Assembly: GCA_006503535.1 (NCBI GenBank)
Contig: QYRS01000006.1
Coordinates: 248,001 to 312,000 of the forward strand
Length of the DNA stretch: 64,000 nucleotides
Direction of reading: 5' to 3'
Origin: Arthrinium phaeospermum
Lineage: Eukaryota > Ascomycota > Sordariomycetes > Amphisphaeriales > Apiosporaceae
Shown: in pieces, positions 1 through 11,871 of the stretch
Layout of the letters: every line of letters starts with the position of its first letter
Numbering within the stretch: position 1 is the first letter of the stretch
Program-made: the position numbers and the translations under genes
The notes under the pieces: model-generated
What the model was told of the DNA's origin: nothing
What the model saw: only the letters and a program-made list of their open reading frames with translations
Database searches by the model: none

Positions 1-1609
1 CACCTAGAAGCGGGCAGCACATCTGCATCTGATCTAGCGGGGACCGTGATGCTGGCTAGCGCTATATAAGTCCTGGCGCTGGAAGCCAGAGCCGGTCCCA
101 ACTTTTCCTCGGCTGCCAGCTAGCCTGACTCTCCTACTAAAGTAGCACTAGAGGCAGCTGCGAACCTGAACCATCGCCAACCCGCGCTACTGGCGCATGC
201 ACACACACACGCTTTACACGCTTGGACGAACTTGGACTCCCATTGCTACCTACCACTACCTACCTCGCATAGGAGCACCGCTCAGGTTATCAGAAAACTG
301 CCGCACCGTTGGCATTGGGTAGCCACACATTTCCGTCTCAACCACACCAGATTCGTAGGGAAACGTTATTTGGAAACGGATATCATAGGTCGCACTTGGG
401 GACAGGCCTAGCCCGAAGCCAGACCTGGAAGCGACAGGCCTGCCTACATTAGCTCTGCGTTCTGCGTATCGCTGGCGGCAAGCAACAATAGATAAAAACC
501 ACCACATCCATCCTCCCGCCGCATCCTGCCCTGCCTCCTTGATTTCTCGATCGATTATCATTGCCGATTGTCAATAGTGTGTGCTTGCTTGTCACTCTAT
601 CACAAAAATACACCCATCCATCCATCCCATCTCCCTACCTAGTCAACGCCGCCAATCAATATCCATCCTTCGGGGTGATTGCCTGCAACTTGCCTACAAC
701 TCATCCCTCATCTATTGGGGCAACACCAAAAAACAAGATATCCGTTTTAATTATCCCACACAAAAATTACTACAACGCATCTTTTTTTGTCAAATCGTCC
801 AGCAAGCTCTGGGCTGGCATCATAATCTCCCTTAGTACCCGATTCGACCTTATTTTGTCGGTGTGGAGATCTACATCAAATCGTGATTGCGGCCGCGTCA
901 CCTCCTGCTACCACCCTCTGCCACGTGCGATAACGACTTGCTTCCCTCTGAAACTGGCCCATATCCGGATGCCCACCACCCAATCCCAACGGGGGCCCAA
1001 TTAGGGATCGACAGGGCAGAGCAATCAACTCGCAACTTCTTCTAGGAGAATAGAGCCTGGCAGTGGAAGGAATAAGTGGGAGAGAGGATTGGACTGCACG
1101 AGATCGAGAAAAAGAGTACAAGTACTTAACCCAAGGACCTTTCAGCCCGCCCCCGTGCCACACACAACGACACATCAATTGTGTACACTCTATTGTACCT
1201 CTACTAGACCTACCCCCAGGGCTATCACGTCACCGCCGAGAGCTGAACAACTTATTTCTCTTCTTATATTATCGTGGCCTCCCTCCTCCAATTTCCAAAG
1301 GAAAATAAGACTCCCTGCTCCCCAGGAAATCCATCTACCTTTCTACCAAGTCGTTTCATGACAATACATCCATCCCAACTACTACTCCTCCCACCACGAC
1401 AACAAGGCACATTCCTAACCTCAGCCACATACCAACCCATTGTCACCAGCTCATAACGACGAGAACCACATCTACTCCGATGCGCTCGCCAGTAGTACTT
1501 TTAGGACCACACACCAGACTAGAGCATCTTGTAACTACTACTATTGCTACTACTCCAATAACAAACACCTCTTCAACCTCAACAACAACACCGCATACCA
1601 TCAGCCACC
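1..1609. other. upstream region of the 197-residue gene
   Basis: I see no protein family in this stretch. The first kilobase is mixed sequence with short CCTA tandem runs near 246-266 and a CA run near 199-210. From about 1140 to 1609 the plus strand becomes CT- and CAA-rich (CAACCTCAACAACAACACC-like just before the start codon at 1610), which is typical of a long fungal 5' leader. The promoter and leader of the gene at 1610 are probably here. The short open frames look random. Confidence 0.5.
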
Positions 1610-2203
1610 ATGTATAGCGGCACGCTTGAACAGCAGCTGGACCGGGTTGCCCAGCAGCAGCAGCAACACCAACACCACAACGGCGACTTCGTCATGCAGA
1701 AGTACCTCCTCCTCCAGAACCAGCACGACGAGCTGCAACAGCACATGCACGAGCTGTGCCCCCTCTACACCACCTCGTCCACGGCCGTGACCTCGCCCTC
1801 GTCCTCCCCGACGCGGATGCTGAACCCCCGCTCCTCCAACTCCTCCATCAGCAGCAACAGCAGCTCCGGAAGCGTCGCCTCCCTGTCGCCGCCCCGATCG
1901 CGACAGCACCGCCGCCGGTCCTCCATCCCTCCCGCTGCCAGCAACGGTAGCTCGTGTGGGGTCTACTCTCAATTGGCCCCCGTGCTCGACGAGGAGGTGA
2001 TGCACGAGATGGCCGCGGACGAGCAGATGCTCTGCGACGTCAACGAGGGCATCAAGCGCGCCCTCACCGAGCTCCTCAACTGCGACAAGGTGCGCCAGGA
2101 CCGCGCCATGCGGTCCTGGGTGCAGACCCGCCTCATGGACACGGAGCGCGAGCTGCGCACGGGGAGGCGCCGGAGGAGCAACGGCGGGCCCGCCGACTAT
2201 TGA
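1610..2203 (+). CDS. uncharacterised fungal protein, 197 aa
   Basis: A single-exon frame from an ACC-ATG start to TGA. I do not recognise a named domain. Residues 1-50 are rich in Gln and His (a QQQQQHQHH run) and look like a short coiled coil (LLLQNQHDELQQHMHEL). Residues about 55-120 are Ser/Pro/Arg-rich and probably disordered. The last 75 residues, from about LAPVLDEEVMHEMAADEQ to the Arg-rich tail, are compact, charged and helix-like (NEGIKRALTELLNCDKVRQD). From memory, similar C-terminal segments occur in uncharacterised Pezizomycotina proteins; this is recollection and not a search result. No signal peptide or membrane segment is visible. The strong third-position GC bias and the leader-like upstream sequence support a real gene. 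Function unknown. Confidence 0.75.
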   Translation: MYSGTLEQQLDRVAQQQQQHQHHNGDFVMQKYLLLQNQHDELQQHMHELCPLYTTSSTAVTSPSSSPTRMLNPRSSNSSISSNSSSGSVASLSPPRSRQHRRRSSIPPAASNGSSCGVYSQLAPVLDEEVMHEMAADEQMLCDVNEGIKRALTELLNCDKVRQDRAMRSWVQTRLMDTERELRTGRRRRSNGGPADY

Positions 2204-5200
2204 ACGCGCATACCTTAATGCGCAGCACATGCACTCAATTTATTAGGTGCTTGATCATTTCCAAGGCTTTTTACTGGGGCTCTTTGGCTCTGGCTCTGGG
2301 ACCCCGCGGGCGCGTGGGGATTTGGGAAAGAAAAATGGAAAGATGATCGGCATAAGGAGGAAGGAAAAAAGTGGTTGGGTTGGTCGACGATGACGACGAT
2401 CCATCCCACTTCACCTCCCCGGTGACATAATTAATCAGGAGAGACGGAGCATCGAATGCTTCCTCACCGCGTCTTTTTCTTGGTTGGTCACGAACCAGCA
2501 GGGACACTTAGGGATACTACAGCAAAAAACTGCATTTTGATGGATATCGTGCAGCACGAAACGAACGGGTGGGACTGGGAAGAGAAAAAATTCAATGGGC
2601 GTGCGCGCGTCGATCTGGGAAGGTTTTTTCTTCTAAAACCTCGAGATACCTAGTGTGCAACGGACGGCATTTTACGGAAGAGAGAGACTGGCTCTCAGGA
2701 GTTGTATCGCACACTTTCTTCGAAAGCGTATGATTGGTTTATTTGGCGTGGCGTTTTCACGGGCGCTTGGCTTGATGGGCTAGCAGCACAGCAGCATCAT
2801 TCGGTTTTTGTTTATTTTGTCATTTTCAACAACAACAGCATTCTATGATTGGGTTGCATACCAACAACCCTTGGGAAGAGGAAAAGCATAGAGCGGGTGA
2901 ACAGAGGAAGAGATGAATAGCCGGCCGCATTGGAGACAGGCCATGGGCACAGAGATACCAAAACTTACTTAATATCCACCAACCGAAATACCAATTGACC
3001 AAGATTCAATGTTCATTCAATCTATCGAGTCTATCTACGAGAGCCTCCTTTTTTCCCCCGTGATGGTCCTTGATCAATGATCTTCGTGATATATCCATCC
3101 GATACCAGATAGTCGGATACCCAAGTCAGTTTCTCTGGATGATCTGCGACTAGTTCCTGAATGGTGCCAGGTACTATTTTCAACTAGCTACATGCACATA
3201 CTTAGAACAGACCGAAATCGAAGATTGCGCCACAGAGGACGCCTGGGCATATCGCCACCATCCCGTTGTGGTGGTTGTGGATGTCGGCTTGTGCCGAGTC
3301 GTACTGTATTCTTGGATGCGGATGTTCTGCCCGATGGTGTTTTTGTCACTTGTTACACGCATCCCCAGGCTTTTTTGCCTTGGCTGCCCGGCGGACCTTC
3401 AGCTCCCAAGCCACACAAGCACAAGTCGGGACACACTAGACTGCTAACCTACATCATGTTGTACTAACTTTGGATCCCCTGACAGCCTTGGAGCCTTGAT
3501 TCCAGCCTGAATGTGTGCCCTGGCTCAATCAACGTTGGGGGATGATCGGTCATGAGGCTTTTGAGCTCTTGGTTTAGATGTACATAGTTGACGTAGGTCT
3601 GGAAAGCTAGAAGCCAAGAAATAATATTTTTAGCAATGATCCGTACCAGACATGCATCCATGTGCCCATCATTTCTTTTTTGCTCATCCCCAGGATTGAA
3701 ACGGAAGCTTTAGTCGAGCAGTTAGTTAGCTGGTTCGGGGTTTTAGCCTCTTCAACGACGATTGTGTTTCAAATTACAGTTGAGACAACACGCTGGTTGC
3801 GGGATGAGTCAAGTCAAAAGCCCCCTTTCAGGGACCGACACATCTTCTAGAATAAGACATTATGATGTCAACTTGTCAGCGTGATGTGCCACGAACGACA
3901 CCCTCCCCCCAATCCCGAAGGAGTGGTGCATAGCCTCCGAGCCTCCCTCTTGTTCAAGTGTCGATGATGAACATCCCTATTTTGTTGGTTGTTGGGGCGG
4001 CTTCGATATCGAGATTTCCTCGTTTTTAGTTCTGTACCTTGCTGACGACTGGGTCCTTGCCGGGTTGATCTTCCTTGTTCTTGGCACTTGGGGGCGGCGA
4101 TCTTTGGGTTTGTACGAGCCCTGATCAAGGACGACGTCTACCAGCGACCATCCGTTACGGGGAAGTCGACACCCGTGCGAGCCGTATTGCGTGTTCCGTT
4201 ACATTCTTGCATTCGAGTGAGAGAGCAAGGCAACGCAAACACGTTTCTGCAGATTGTTATTGATTTAATCGTTGCATCACACCAAACGGCTTCTTCTCGA
4301 CAAGGGTAGACAAACACAGCACCAGCACCAGCAGTTTGTTCGGGCATTAGTCTAACACGTACCTACATGCAGATCACCTAACGCCACCTTTTACCGGAGC
4401 TCTGGCTCCAGAATATGCAGGTTGGGTATCATTTTCTAACGGATATCAAAATTAACACGGTCGACCAATCCGAAGTCTCTGCGCAGGTATTGCGCAATAT
4501 CTGAGCAAAATACCAGCCAGCATCGGCTCATCGAGTGACAAGAAAAAAAAATTACAGTAGAAGACCCGATGCGATCGGGACCAAACTCGGGAATGAAGGT
4601 GCCGTAGAAAACAACATGCCTGGATTGTCCTGCCTTGGCTGCATACGTCTGGACCCCTTCTGATCTCAACACCTCGTCTTCTCTGCCAATTGCATGCAGT
4701 TAAGCCACAACAGCGCGACGAGTGATGTGCACAGGCATCACCACCTCAGGTCCGTAGGCTCGCACGCAATCCTCCACCGTGACACAAACGACTGGTAGCT
4801 GGTAGTCTGTAGATCACGGAAGGCAGGAGCTTCAGCTCCTTGGACTGGGCTGATAGCAGAGCAACCAGCCCTACATGTGTATGTTCTGGCCCTGTAAGGC
4901 CCGGGCTTACTAGATAAAGTAGCCATGTAGGAGGAGGAGCAGCTGCGCATGATTGTTATGATATCATGCCTGTTGATATCTTCACCCCCTACTCTACGGC
5001 CCGCGGCCGTGCACGTTGGCGGGATCGACTTTGTGGGATCGAATCGTTCGTTCAAGGGAAAAATAACTGCCAAGAAACCGATCCATTTATCGCCACGATC
5101 GAGAAAGAGCTGGCATGTCTTGTAAGCTTGCCATGTCACCGCTGTCAGACTGTTTAGGGCATGCAAATAGGGTCAAGTGACCATCTGAGGCGGGAAAAAG

Positions 5201-5633
5201 AAACTTAGGTAGCTTTCCCCATCATCTCCTTCTCTCCTGCCCAAAAGCAGCTTCAGCCCTACAACGTCCGGATATCCCCGGAAACTGTGGGATTGCAACC
5301 TGACGCTTGCCAAGGTATATATACACTGGAGCCGCGATATATTGTTGGGCGCCCGGCCAGCAAGCATCAAAACATCCGACAGCGACGGTCATGATCATTG
5401 TTCGAGGGACCTCAACCTGGGAGCCAGACTTGGGTGTAATGCTTTTAATTCTAACGCTCTAGGCATAGTCGTATAGATGCTTTGAGGGTATCCCTAAGTA
5501 TGTATAGTGTCTCCCGTGACATATGTATGTTGTTCACAGAAGATGATTGGTTCTCTAAACCAACATCGCGATCAATACACTGAAGTACATGTACATGTAG
5601 TTGCCTCTACTCATGCATCTGGCCATTGTCCCC
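2204..5633. other. 3.4 kb intergenic region
   Basis: This lies between the 197-residue gene (+) and the end of the GTP cyclohydrolase II gene (-), so it holds 3' ends of two convergent genes. Open frames here are short, lack codon bias and match no family I know. No tRNA, rRNA or transposon signature was seen. Confidence 0.5.
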
Positions 5634-6984
5634 TTACGGGGGCATGCCGCCCATGTCCAACATGTGCCCCATCTTCTCGATCTATTGCAAGGTTTGTTGT
5701 TAGCTGCTTGATGCGTGATGACTCCAATGTGCTGTTGGGACTACTCACCTTCGTCCGTAGGTACCCCTCGACCTCCTGGCTCCGGAACCCCTCCCCCTTC
5801 TTCCCCTTCCAGCTCAGCGGCACCATGGCCACCCGCTCCACGACGCGGACCTCGCGGTTGGGCCCCTCGACGGCGCGGATCTTGTCCGGGTTGTTGGTCA
5901 GCAGCCGCACCCGGTCCTGGCCCAGGTCGCGCAGCATGGCCGTCGCCAGCCCGTACGACCGGGCGTCGGCCGGGTGCCGCAACAACAAATTCGCCTCGAC
6001 CGTGTCCGAGCCCAGGTCCTGCAGGTTGTACGCCTTCAGCTTCTCGCCCAGCCCGATGCCCCGGCCCTCCTGCCGCAGGTAGATGATGATGCCGCCGTGC
6101 TTCGCCTGCGCGGGCAGCGACATCAGCCGCGCCGCCTCGTCCAGCTGTTCGCCGCAGTCGCACCGCGCCGACCACGCCGTCTCGCCCGTGTAGCACTCCG
6201 AGTGTATGCGGACCAGCGGCGCCGACTGTGTCTGTGTCTGCTGTTGCTGTTGTTGTTGCTGTGTCGTCACCGACTCTTCTGTATGTGAGCTACTAGCACC
6301 TGTCACATCCATACCGCTCTGCGTCCGCCCCGGGAACAGGCGCCCCGTGTAGGCGCCGCGCACCATGCGGTCCATCTCGGTCTCGCCCTCGCGGGGCGCG
6401 TCGAGGGAGCGGCTGCGGATGTGGGGCCCGAAGACGATGGCGAGGTGCTCCTTGGCGTCGACGTTGTTGGTGTAGAGGTGCAGGAACATCTCGGTGCCGG
6501 CGACGGTGGGGATGCGGGCGCGCACGACGCACTGGACCTCCGGTAGGGTCTCGAGCAGGCGCGGCCGCTTCTTGCTGCAGTTGTCGCCGCGGGTCGAGTC
6601 GACGGGCACGCCGCGAGGGGGCGCCTGCTCCGAGTTGGGGGTCGCGATCCCGGGCGTCGAGGGAGGGGTGAACTGCGGCGAGAGGAGCGAGGGGGGTGGG
6701 GGTTGCTCGGTGCTGGGCGTCGTGGCGCCCGTCGTCGTCGCGTGGGTCGAGGAGGGGGCGGAGGAGGTCGGGGGGTTGGCGGTCGCGGCTAGGGACGAGA
6801 TGTTGAGCAGGTCGCTCCTCAGCTTGTGGTCGCCCTCATGGTCTGGGACGACTGGCTGCGTCCGTGGCGAATAAAAGGAGGGGAGCTGCTCTGTCGGCGT
6901 GGACACGTGTTGCTGAGACGAATTGTCCGTGTGTGGTGGTTCTCTCGGCTGCCCAGCCTGGCCGTCGGCCTTCCCGGAATCCAT
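5634..6984 (-). CDS. rib1: GTP cyclohydrolase II, riboflavin biosynthesis
   Basis: Converts GTP to 2,5-diamino-6-ribosylamino-4(3H)-pyrimidinone 5'-phosphate, formate and pyrophosphate, the first committed step of riboflavin synthesis. Two exons, 6984-5749 and 5681-5634, with a 67-base intron (GTGAGT donor, GCTAAC branch, ATAG acceptor); product 427 aa. The zinc ligands are visible as C264, C275 and C277 with the family spacing C-X10-C-X-C ([20 protein letters not shown]), and [15 protein letters not shown] follows near 302-316. There is no DHBP synthase domain. The first 150 residues are Ser/Pro/Thr-rich and low in complexity, and a polyGln run (about 240-250) interrupts the domain before the zinc site. 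The last exon encodes only 15 residues ([15 protein letters not shown]). I chose the ATG at 6984 (MDSGKADG); an in-frame ATG at 7308 would add 108 residues that look non-coding. The family call is firm and the start is less so. Confidence 0.9.
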
Positions 6985-7807
6985 TGGGCTGTCAATTGAT
7001 GTGCGCTGCGCATGCGACAATGGGGTTTTTGCAATGCCAAAAGTGAGGATTATGGGCAATTGGGTGATTTTGCTGGAAGTTCCGGCAAGGTGGGCGTTCG
7101 GCTTCGGGAATGGCGGGGTTCTGGGGGAGTCTTGTAGTGGGGTGGGTAACTCAGTTGAGCAGATTTGGAAACTCTCTCTTCTGCCGGGGCAATGGTACAC
7201 GTAAAATCGGTAGGTTGGAAGTTGAAATGACAGATAAGAATGATCAAGAGAGGGCAATTGTTCACAGTCAGGCGGCCTTCGTATGGAGAGATACTGTTTA
7301 TAGCCCATGGAAGGGAGAGGAAGATTCGCTCAGCGATGATCTAACCTTAGCCTCTTTTTTCGCCTGGGTCAGGTCTCGCTCCAGGGATTGAGGGACCCTT
7401 CAATTCACTGTCGGGGACCCAGTTTACAGGCGATTGATCAATCATTAGCTCATCACGCATGTCAGTATAGGCCCAACATTAGTCAGCTTACACATGCTGA
7501 TGCTGAGACGCCAACCTATCCGTGTCGGCCGTACTCGTGTTTCTAACTCGTGTTTCTAGGTAATTGCCTAGATTGGGATGTCAATTCTTTGTCTATATTT
7601 CGTTCTGCTCAAGATCTATCTTTGAATACAATGGACCGGTATTATCAATAAAGTAACATCCCCAAACCGAACAGCTTGGCTGGAACCGTGACTGTCTCGC
7701 TTCGTGATATTCAAACTCAAGAGGCCGTCTTTGCCAACCCTTTCTGATCGCCATGCCATGTTACTCAAGTGATTGTTTGACCCGCGAACCCTAGATTTTC
7801 AATTTAC
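6985..7807. other. rib1 upstream and OYE-gene 3' region
   Basis: This is the spacer between two minus-strand genes. It should hold the promoter and leader of rib1 and the 3' untranslated region of the flavin oxidoreductase gene. The rib1 frame stays open up to 7308 but the added residues show no family similarity. No other gene is supported. Confidence 0.45.
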
Positions 7808-9214
7808 TTATTTCTTCGCGGCCAAGATGGCGGCCACCTTCTGGACGTTCTCGGCATTGGACAGGTCGATGGGATCCTGCCCGCGGCCCATCTGCTGGAT
7901 CTGGACGACGGCGGACCCGACGCGGGCCCAGGCGTCGTCCTCGCCCATGGCGTACTTCATGATGCCGCCGACCTTGCCGGACAGCAGCTTGAGGGGCAGG
8001 TCCGGCTCCTGCGCCGCGGCGCGCCCGATGCCAAGCCCGTCGACGCCCGTCTTGAGCACCGCCACCATGCCCGCCGCCGTCTTAAGCCCGCCCGTCGTGT
8101 AGATCTTGGTCGTCTTGACGCGCTGCGCGATCTGCTCCGAGAACTCGACAAAGTACGCCTCGCGCGCCCGCGTGCTCTCGCGCCGGTACATCTGCCCGAT
8201 GGCCTCGTACGTGCCGCCGCTCGTCTCAACATAATCAAAGCCCGCCTTCTCGAGGGCCTCGCACAGGGAGGTGGCCTCGTCCGAGGTGAAGCCGCGCTCC
8301 TGGAACTCGACCGAGTTGATCTTGATGCCGAGCACGAACTGCTTGGAGACGACGGCCTTGATGGCCGCCGTCACCTCGAGGATGATGCGCATGCGGTTCT
8401 CGAGGCTGCCGCCGTACTCGTCGGTGCGGCGGTTGCTGGTCAGGCTCAGGAACTGCGCGAGCAGGTAGCCGTGGGCGCCGTGCAGCTGGATGCCGTCGAA
8501 GCCGGCCTTCTCGAGGTACTCGGCGGCGTGGGCAAAGGCCTTTACGATGCCCTTGATGTCGTCGTGGGTCGCGGGCCGGGGCACGCCGAACGTCTTGCCC
8601 ATGGCGGGGGCGACCAGCTGCACGTCGCTGGCGCTGAGGGGGCTCATGGTCACCGTGGTCTGGCGGCCGGCGTGGCCGACCTGGGCCACCATCAGGCTGC
8701 CGTGCTCCTTGCCGGCCGCGGCCAGCTGCCGGAACATGTCGAAGCGGGGGCCCGAGAAGGGCGCGTCGGCGGGGATGATGGGGTTGCCCGGGGACTCGAG
8801 GTGCTCGTGGTCGATCATGACGTTGCCCGTCACCAACTGGCCCCAGCCGCCCGCGCCCCACCGCCGGTACAGCGTCACCAGCTCCGGCATGGGGATGCCG
8901 CTGGCCTCGGGGTTCTTTTCATCATACGTCGACAGGCGCTCGCTCATGGCGGCGTTCACTGTGTGGGGAAAGTCGTATCAGTATGGCACATTCCCTCAAA
9001 CAAATGCAATGTCCAACTACGCGGTGATATACAGCAAATGTACCTCATACCCATATCGTATCATTGGTATCATTGGGGAAAAGTGGTAGTACTAACTCAG
9101 TGGGTTCGAGGCGACCCGGCCGGAGAAGGGGAACTCGATCGGCTTGTTCAACAGCGTCAAGTCCGCAGGCTCGGACTCGAACCGAGGGGGCTCGACGGTC
9201 TGTTCGGGCGACAT
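7808..9214 (-). CDS. NADH:flavin oxidoreductase, Old Yellow Enzyme family
   Basis: An FMN-dependent TIM-barrel reductase that would use NAD(P)H to reduce activated double bonds; the natural substrate cannot be read from sequence. Two exons, 9214-9097 and 8958-7808, join across a 138-base intron (GTTAGT donor, CACAG acceptor) to read SGRVASNPLMNAAMSERLS; the product is 422 aa. Family hallmarks are the N-terminal NAAMSERLS segment, QVGHAGRQT, the substrate and FMN site segment GIQLHGAHGYLLAQFLS followed by SNRRTDEYGGSLENR, and the C-terminal phosphate-binding region ending DGLGIGRAAAQEPDLP. The first exon carries the usual start of this subgroup (LNKPIEFPFSGR), which fixes the ATG at 9214. It lies 0.8 kb upstream of the riboflavin gene on the same strand, which may be coincidence. 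The family is certain and the subfamily (fungal OYE-like) is likely. Confidence 0.92.
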
Positions 9215-10693
9215 GATGGGCAGAGCAAGATATTATCTCTGTGTAGGAATTGTCGCAGATCTGGATAATCACGTCAGATGAAAACTGCACACACCGACTC
9301 TCTACGGAGGCGAGTTTTGTAGTTGGATGTCTGAGGTGATATAAATAGTCTGCTACCTCTCTCAGCTGGACCCTTAGTAGAATAGGCAGACAGCCTGCGG
9401 ATAGTTCTATATAAGTAGATTTCTAAGGCGGAACAACAGACACACCGCGGAGAGACTAGCAGTTCCCATGGAACCGGCGATTCCATCTCGCAGACACTCG
9501 GACCGTTTGCTATAGTCTCCCCATTCCTTTGCTGCTGCTGTGCCGATGCCAAGCAGCTTGCATAGGCTCCATTTATCGACACAGCGGGCAGATAGAGACT
9601 TCCGGGGGGTCTAGCCACCCTCATACGACCCCATATTGCCAGCTAGCACGCGCCGGAGAAGTTCCCAACGTAGTAATAGCCCCCTTAAACCAGGAGACAC
9701 TTGGTTTTCCATCTCTGTGCAGAAATCATGCATTCACGGCATGTTACTTAACATAGGTTTTGGAACCCTGCTCACCGCGCAAAGGCGGAGCTATTAGTCT
9801 CCCCGCTAACGTAATACCTAGAGGGGGCAGGGACGCGGAAAACGTGTGCTGGCAAGACCTGATTTCAAAGCATGTCGGAGATAAATTTACGAAGTGGAAT
9901 TTACGAGCAGAGGTAAGCCGTCGCCAGCTGCCTAGAATAAGGTGAGTCGTCGCCGGCAATTTGCATCCTGTCAAGGTGGGGTGACCCGGAAAAGAAAAGA
10001 TTAAACGTGCGCAAACCAATCACAGCGTCAACCATCCACCGACGTGCTCAATATCTACTGTACCTCGGCACCGTCGTACATAGCGCCGGGAAGCCGTGAT
10101 ACTTGGAAAAATGTCAGAAAAAGGAGAATCTCTGTCTACCATAAATTGATGCATGAACCCGTTGACTCCCCAATCCGTCATACCGCCAGCCCAGTTATTC
10201 ATAAGACAACAAATGCTCCCGCTCCTGGTGCTGGACACGTTCAATCAAAATGGTATCTGCCGCTTAAATCCGGGAGATATCTACACCAGTTGACCAGATA
10301 ACCCACCACGATACGCTGGATCCTTGGCCATTTCTAAATAAGGCATTTTCCCCTGCCGCATCGTGTCGGTGGTGATTCACATGTAAACGCTCCAGGATCC
10401 TAGGTCCATCAGATGGTGTTACGTGCCTCATAATTGCAGGCCAGGCGTCTGCCTTGCGGATGGGCTATGGCATCTTCCATGCATACTGACCTGAGCTACG
10501 ATTCCTTGCTTCCCAATGGAACGATGGAGACACGGAGTTTTCGATGAACGGCTCTTAACTCCGAGGATGCTTCCTGGTAGCTTTGGACCAAACCAAGACT
10601 TGCTGTAACCTAATCACGGTGGTGATCCATTCAAGAAACATATACATAGTCGACCAACAAGGGGCATGGGGCATGCGCTGCTCAAAACCTGCT
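9215..10693. other. intergenic region, OYE promoter and efm3 3' side
   Basis: Upstream region of the OYE gene and downstream region of the methyltransferase gene. Two TATA-like elements near 9340 and 9410 belong to the former. Otherwise there are only short open frames without recognisable content. Confidence 0.45.
9339..9346 (-). promoter_or_regulatory. TATA-like element of the OYE gene
   Basis: TATTTATA on the minus strand, about 125 bases upstream of the OYE gene's ATG. A second one (CTTATATA, near 9408-9415) lies further up. Either could serve as the TATA box. This rests on sequence and position alone. Confidence 0.3.
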
Positions 10694-11871
10694 CTATTGC
10701 CCTCGCGTGATTCTACAGATCCGGATTGGTACCTGGTCACTGTAAAAGGGACCAGTCTGTTTGTCTCGGGGCGCGATGTCAAAATCTACCTCCTGAATAT
10801 TGAGGCCTCTTTTCTGGCAGACGTTGATGAAAGCATCAAAGGTGCGGCGATTCCTTTCAGTGGCAGATATGATCACGAGGACGCGCGTGAACATGTCGAA
10901 CAGGTCGTCTATGGTGCCTACAAGCGACGGGATAACGCTCTCGTCGTATGTCACGTCGGCGCCGAGAACGAGATCCAGAGGCTGGCCCCCGTTCCATTCG
11001 GCCTCCTCGGTCCCCACAATGGCCTGTCCCCATTTCAGATCCATGGCGGAGATGGACCGGGAATCTTGCAGCCCGTTCACGTAGAAGTTCTCGGGAAGGT
11101 TAGCCACGACATCGTCGGACCCGTCCGAGGCAATGACTTGGGAGGGAGCCAGATGCTTGGCGCAGAGGATCGCGACGTAGCCGGTCCCTGCGCCCAGCTC
11201 GAGCACCCGCTTGTTTTGCACCAGAGAAGGGTTTGCGCAGAGATACTGGCCGAGATGGAGGGCAGCTTCCCAGGTCCGAAGCCCTGTGGTTCCGCCGGCC
11301 GAGATGAGCTGGCGCGACTCGAGCAGAGTAACATGAGGGTAGAGGCCTGTCGCAGGCGTAGAGTCGCCACTAAGCAACGTTTGTGAATAGGTGACATATG
11401 TCTTTTGCTGAACAGCAATGAGCTCCTCCGGTAAAGGTGACGCAAGCAGCTCAGAGAGATGGGTCATCAGATCTTCGGATACTTCCTAGGAATGGAGTCA
11501 GGCTGGGGTATTCTGAGGAGATAAGGGAATGGCGCAAGATGGAATGCAGAAGGGAAACATGAAAGGCAAGAACAATTGAAAGTGTCAGAACTTGAGTGAG
11601 GACCTCTCGTGTTTCGTGTGCTTGTAGGTGTATACCGTACATGTTCATCCCAGTCCTCGATGCTTGTTTCGATCCTCGAGACCAACTCTTTCAGGACTCG
11701 AAGCTGATATCTAGCCGGGGGTGGATGCGCAAGAGCGTCATCTGCAAAGAGCCGACGGTGCAGGGCATCTTGTACATGAGCCTCCCTCAGGACCTGACCA
11801 CTGGGAAAATCAAGGTCCCTTTCCAGCTGCAAGTACTGGCTGCAGAAGCGGTTGACGCCCGCTTCATCCAT
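10694..11871 (-). CDS. efm3: EFM3/FAM86-type lysine methyltransferase (eEF2)
   Basis: Seven-beta-strand, S-adenosylmethionine-dependent protein methyltransferase of the MTF16 class; yeast Efm3 and human FAM86A methylate a lysine of elongation factor 2. Two exons, 11871-11641 and 11485-10694, with a 155-base intron (donor GTACGG after EDWDEH, acceptor CCTAG) give 340 aa, against about 330 in the yeast family. Visible are the FAM86-like N-terminal helical part (77 residues in exon 1), the GLRTWEAALHL segment (about 145-155), motif I VLELGAGTGYVA (171-182), the acidic loop ASDGSDDV, and the class motif D254-V-T-Y257 in GADVTYDES. No targeting signal, so cytosolic. It is divergently arranged with eS24, separated by 493 bases, which suits a role in translation. 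The family is confident; the exact substrate is inferred. Confidence 0.88.

Noticed and set aside
1601..2230. 209-codon minus-strand open frame
   Set aside because: Antisense to the gene at 1610-2203, with a low-complexity Val/Leu/His sequence. The plus strand has better coding character and a leader.
6985..7308. N-terminal extension of GTP cyclohydrolase II to the ATG at 7308
   Set aside because: The added 108 residues show no similarity or coding bias and look like leader sequence.
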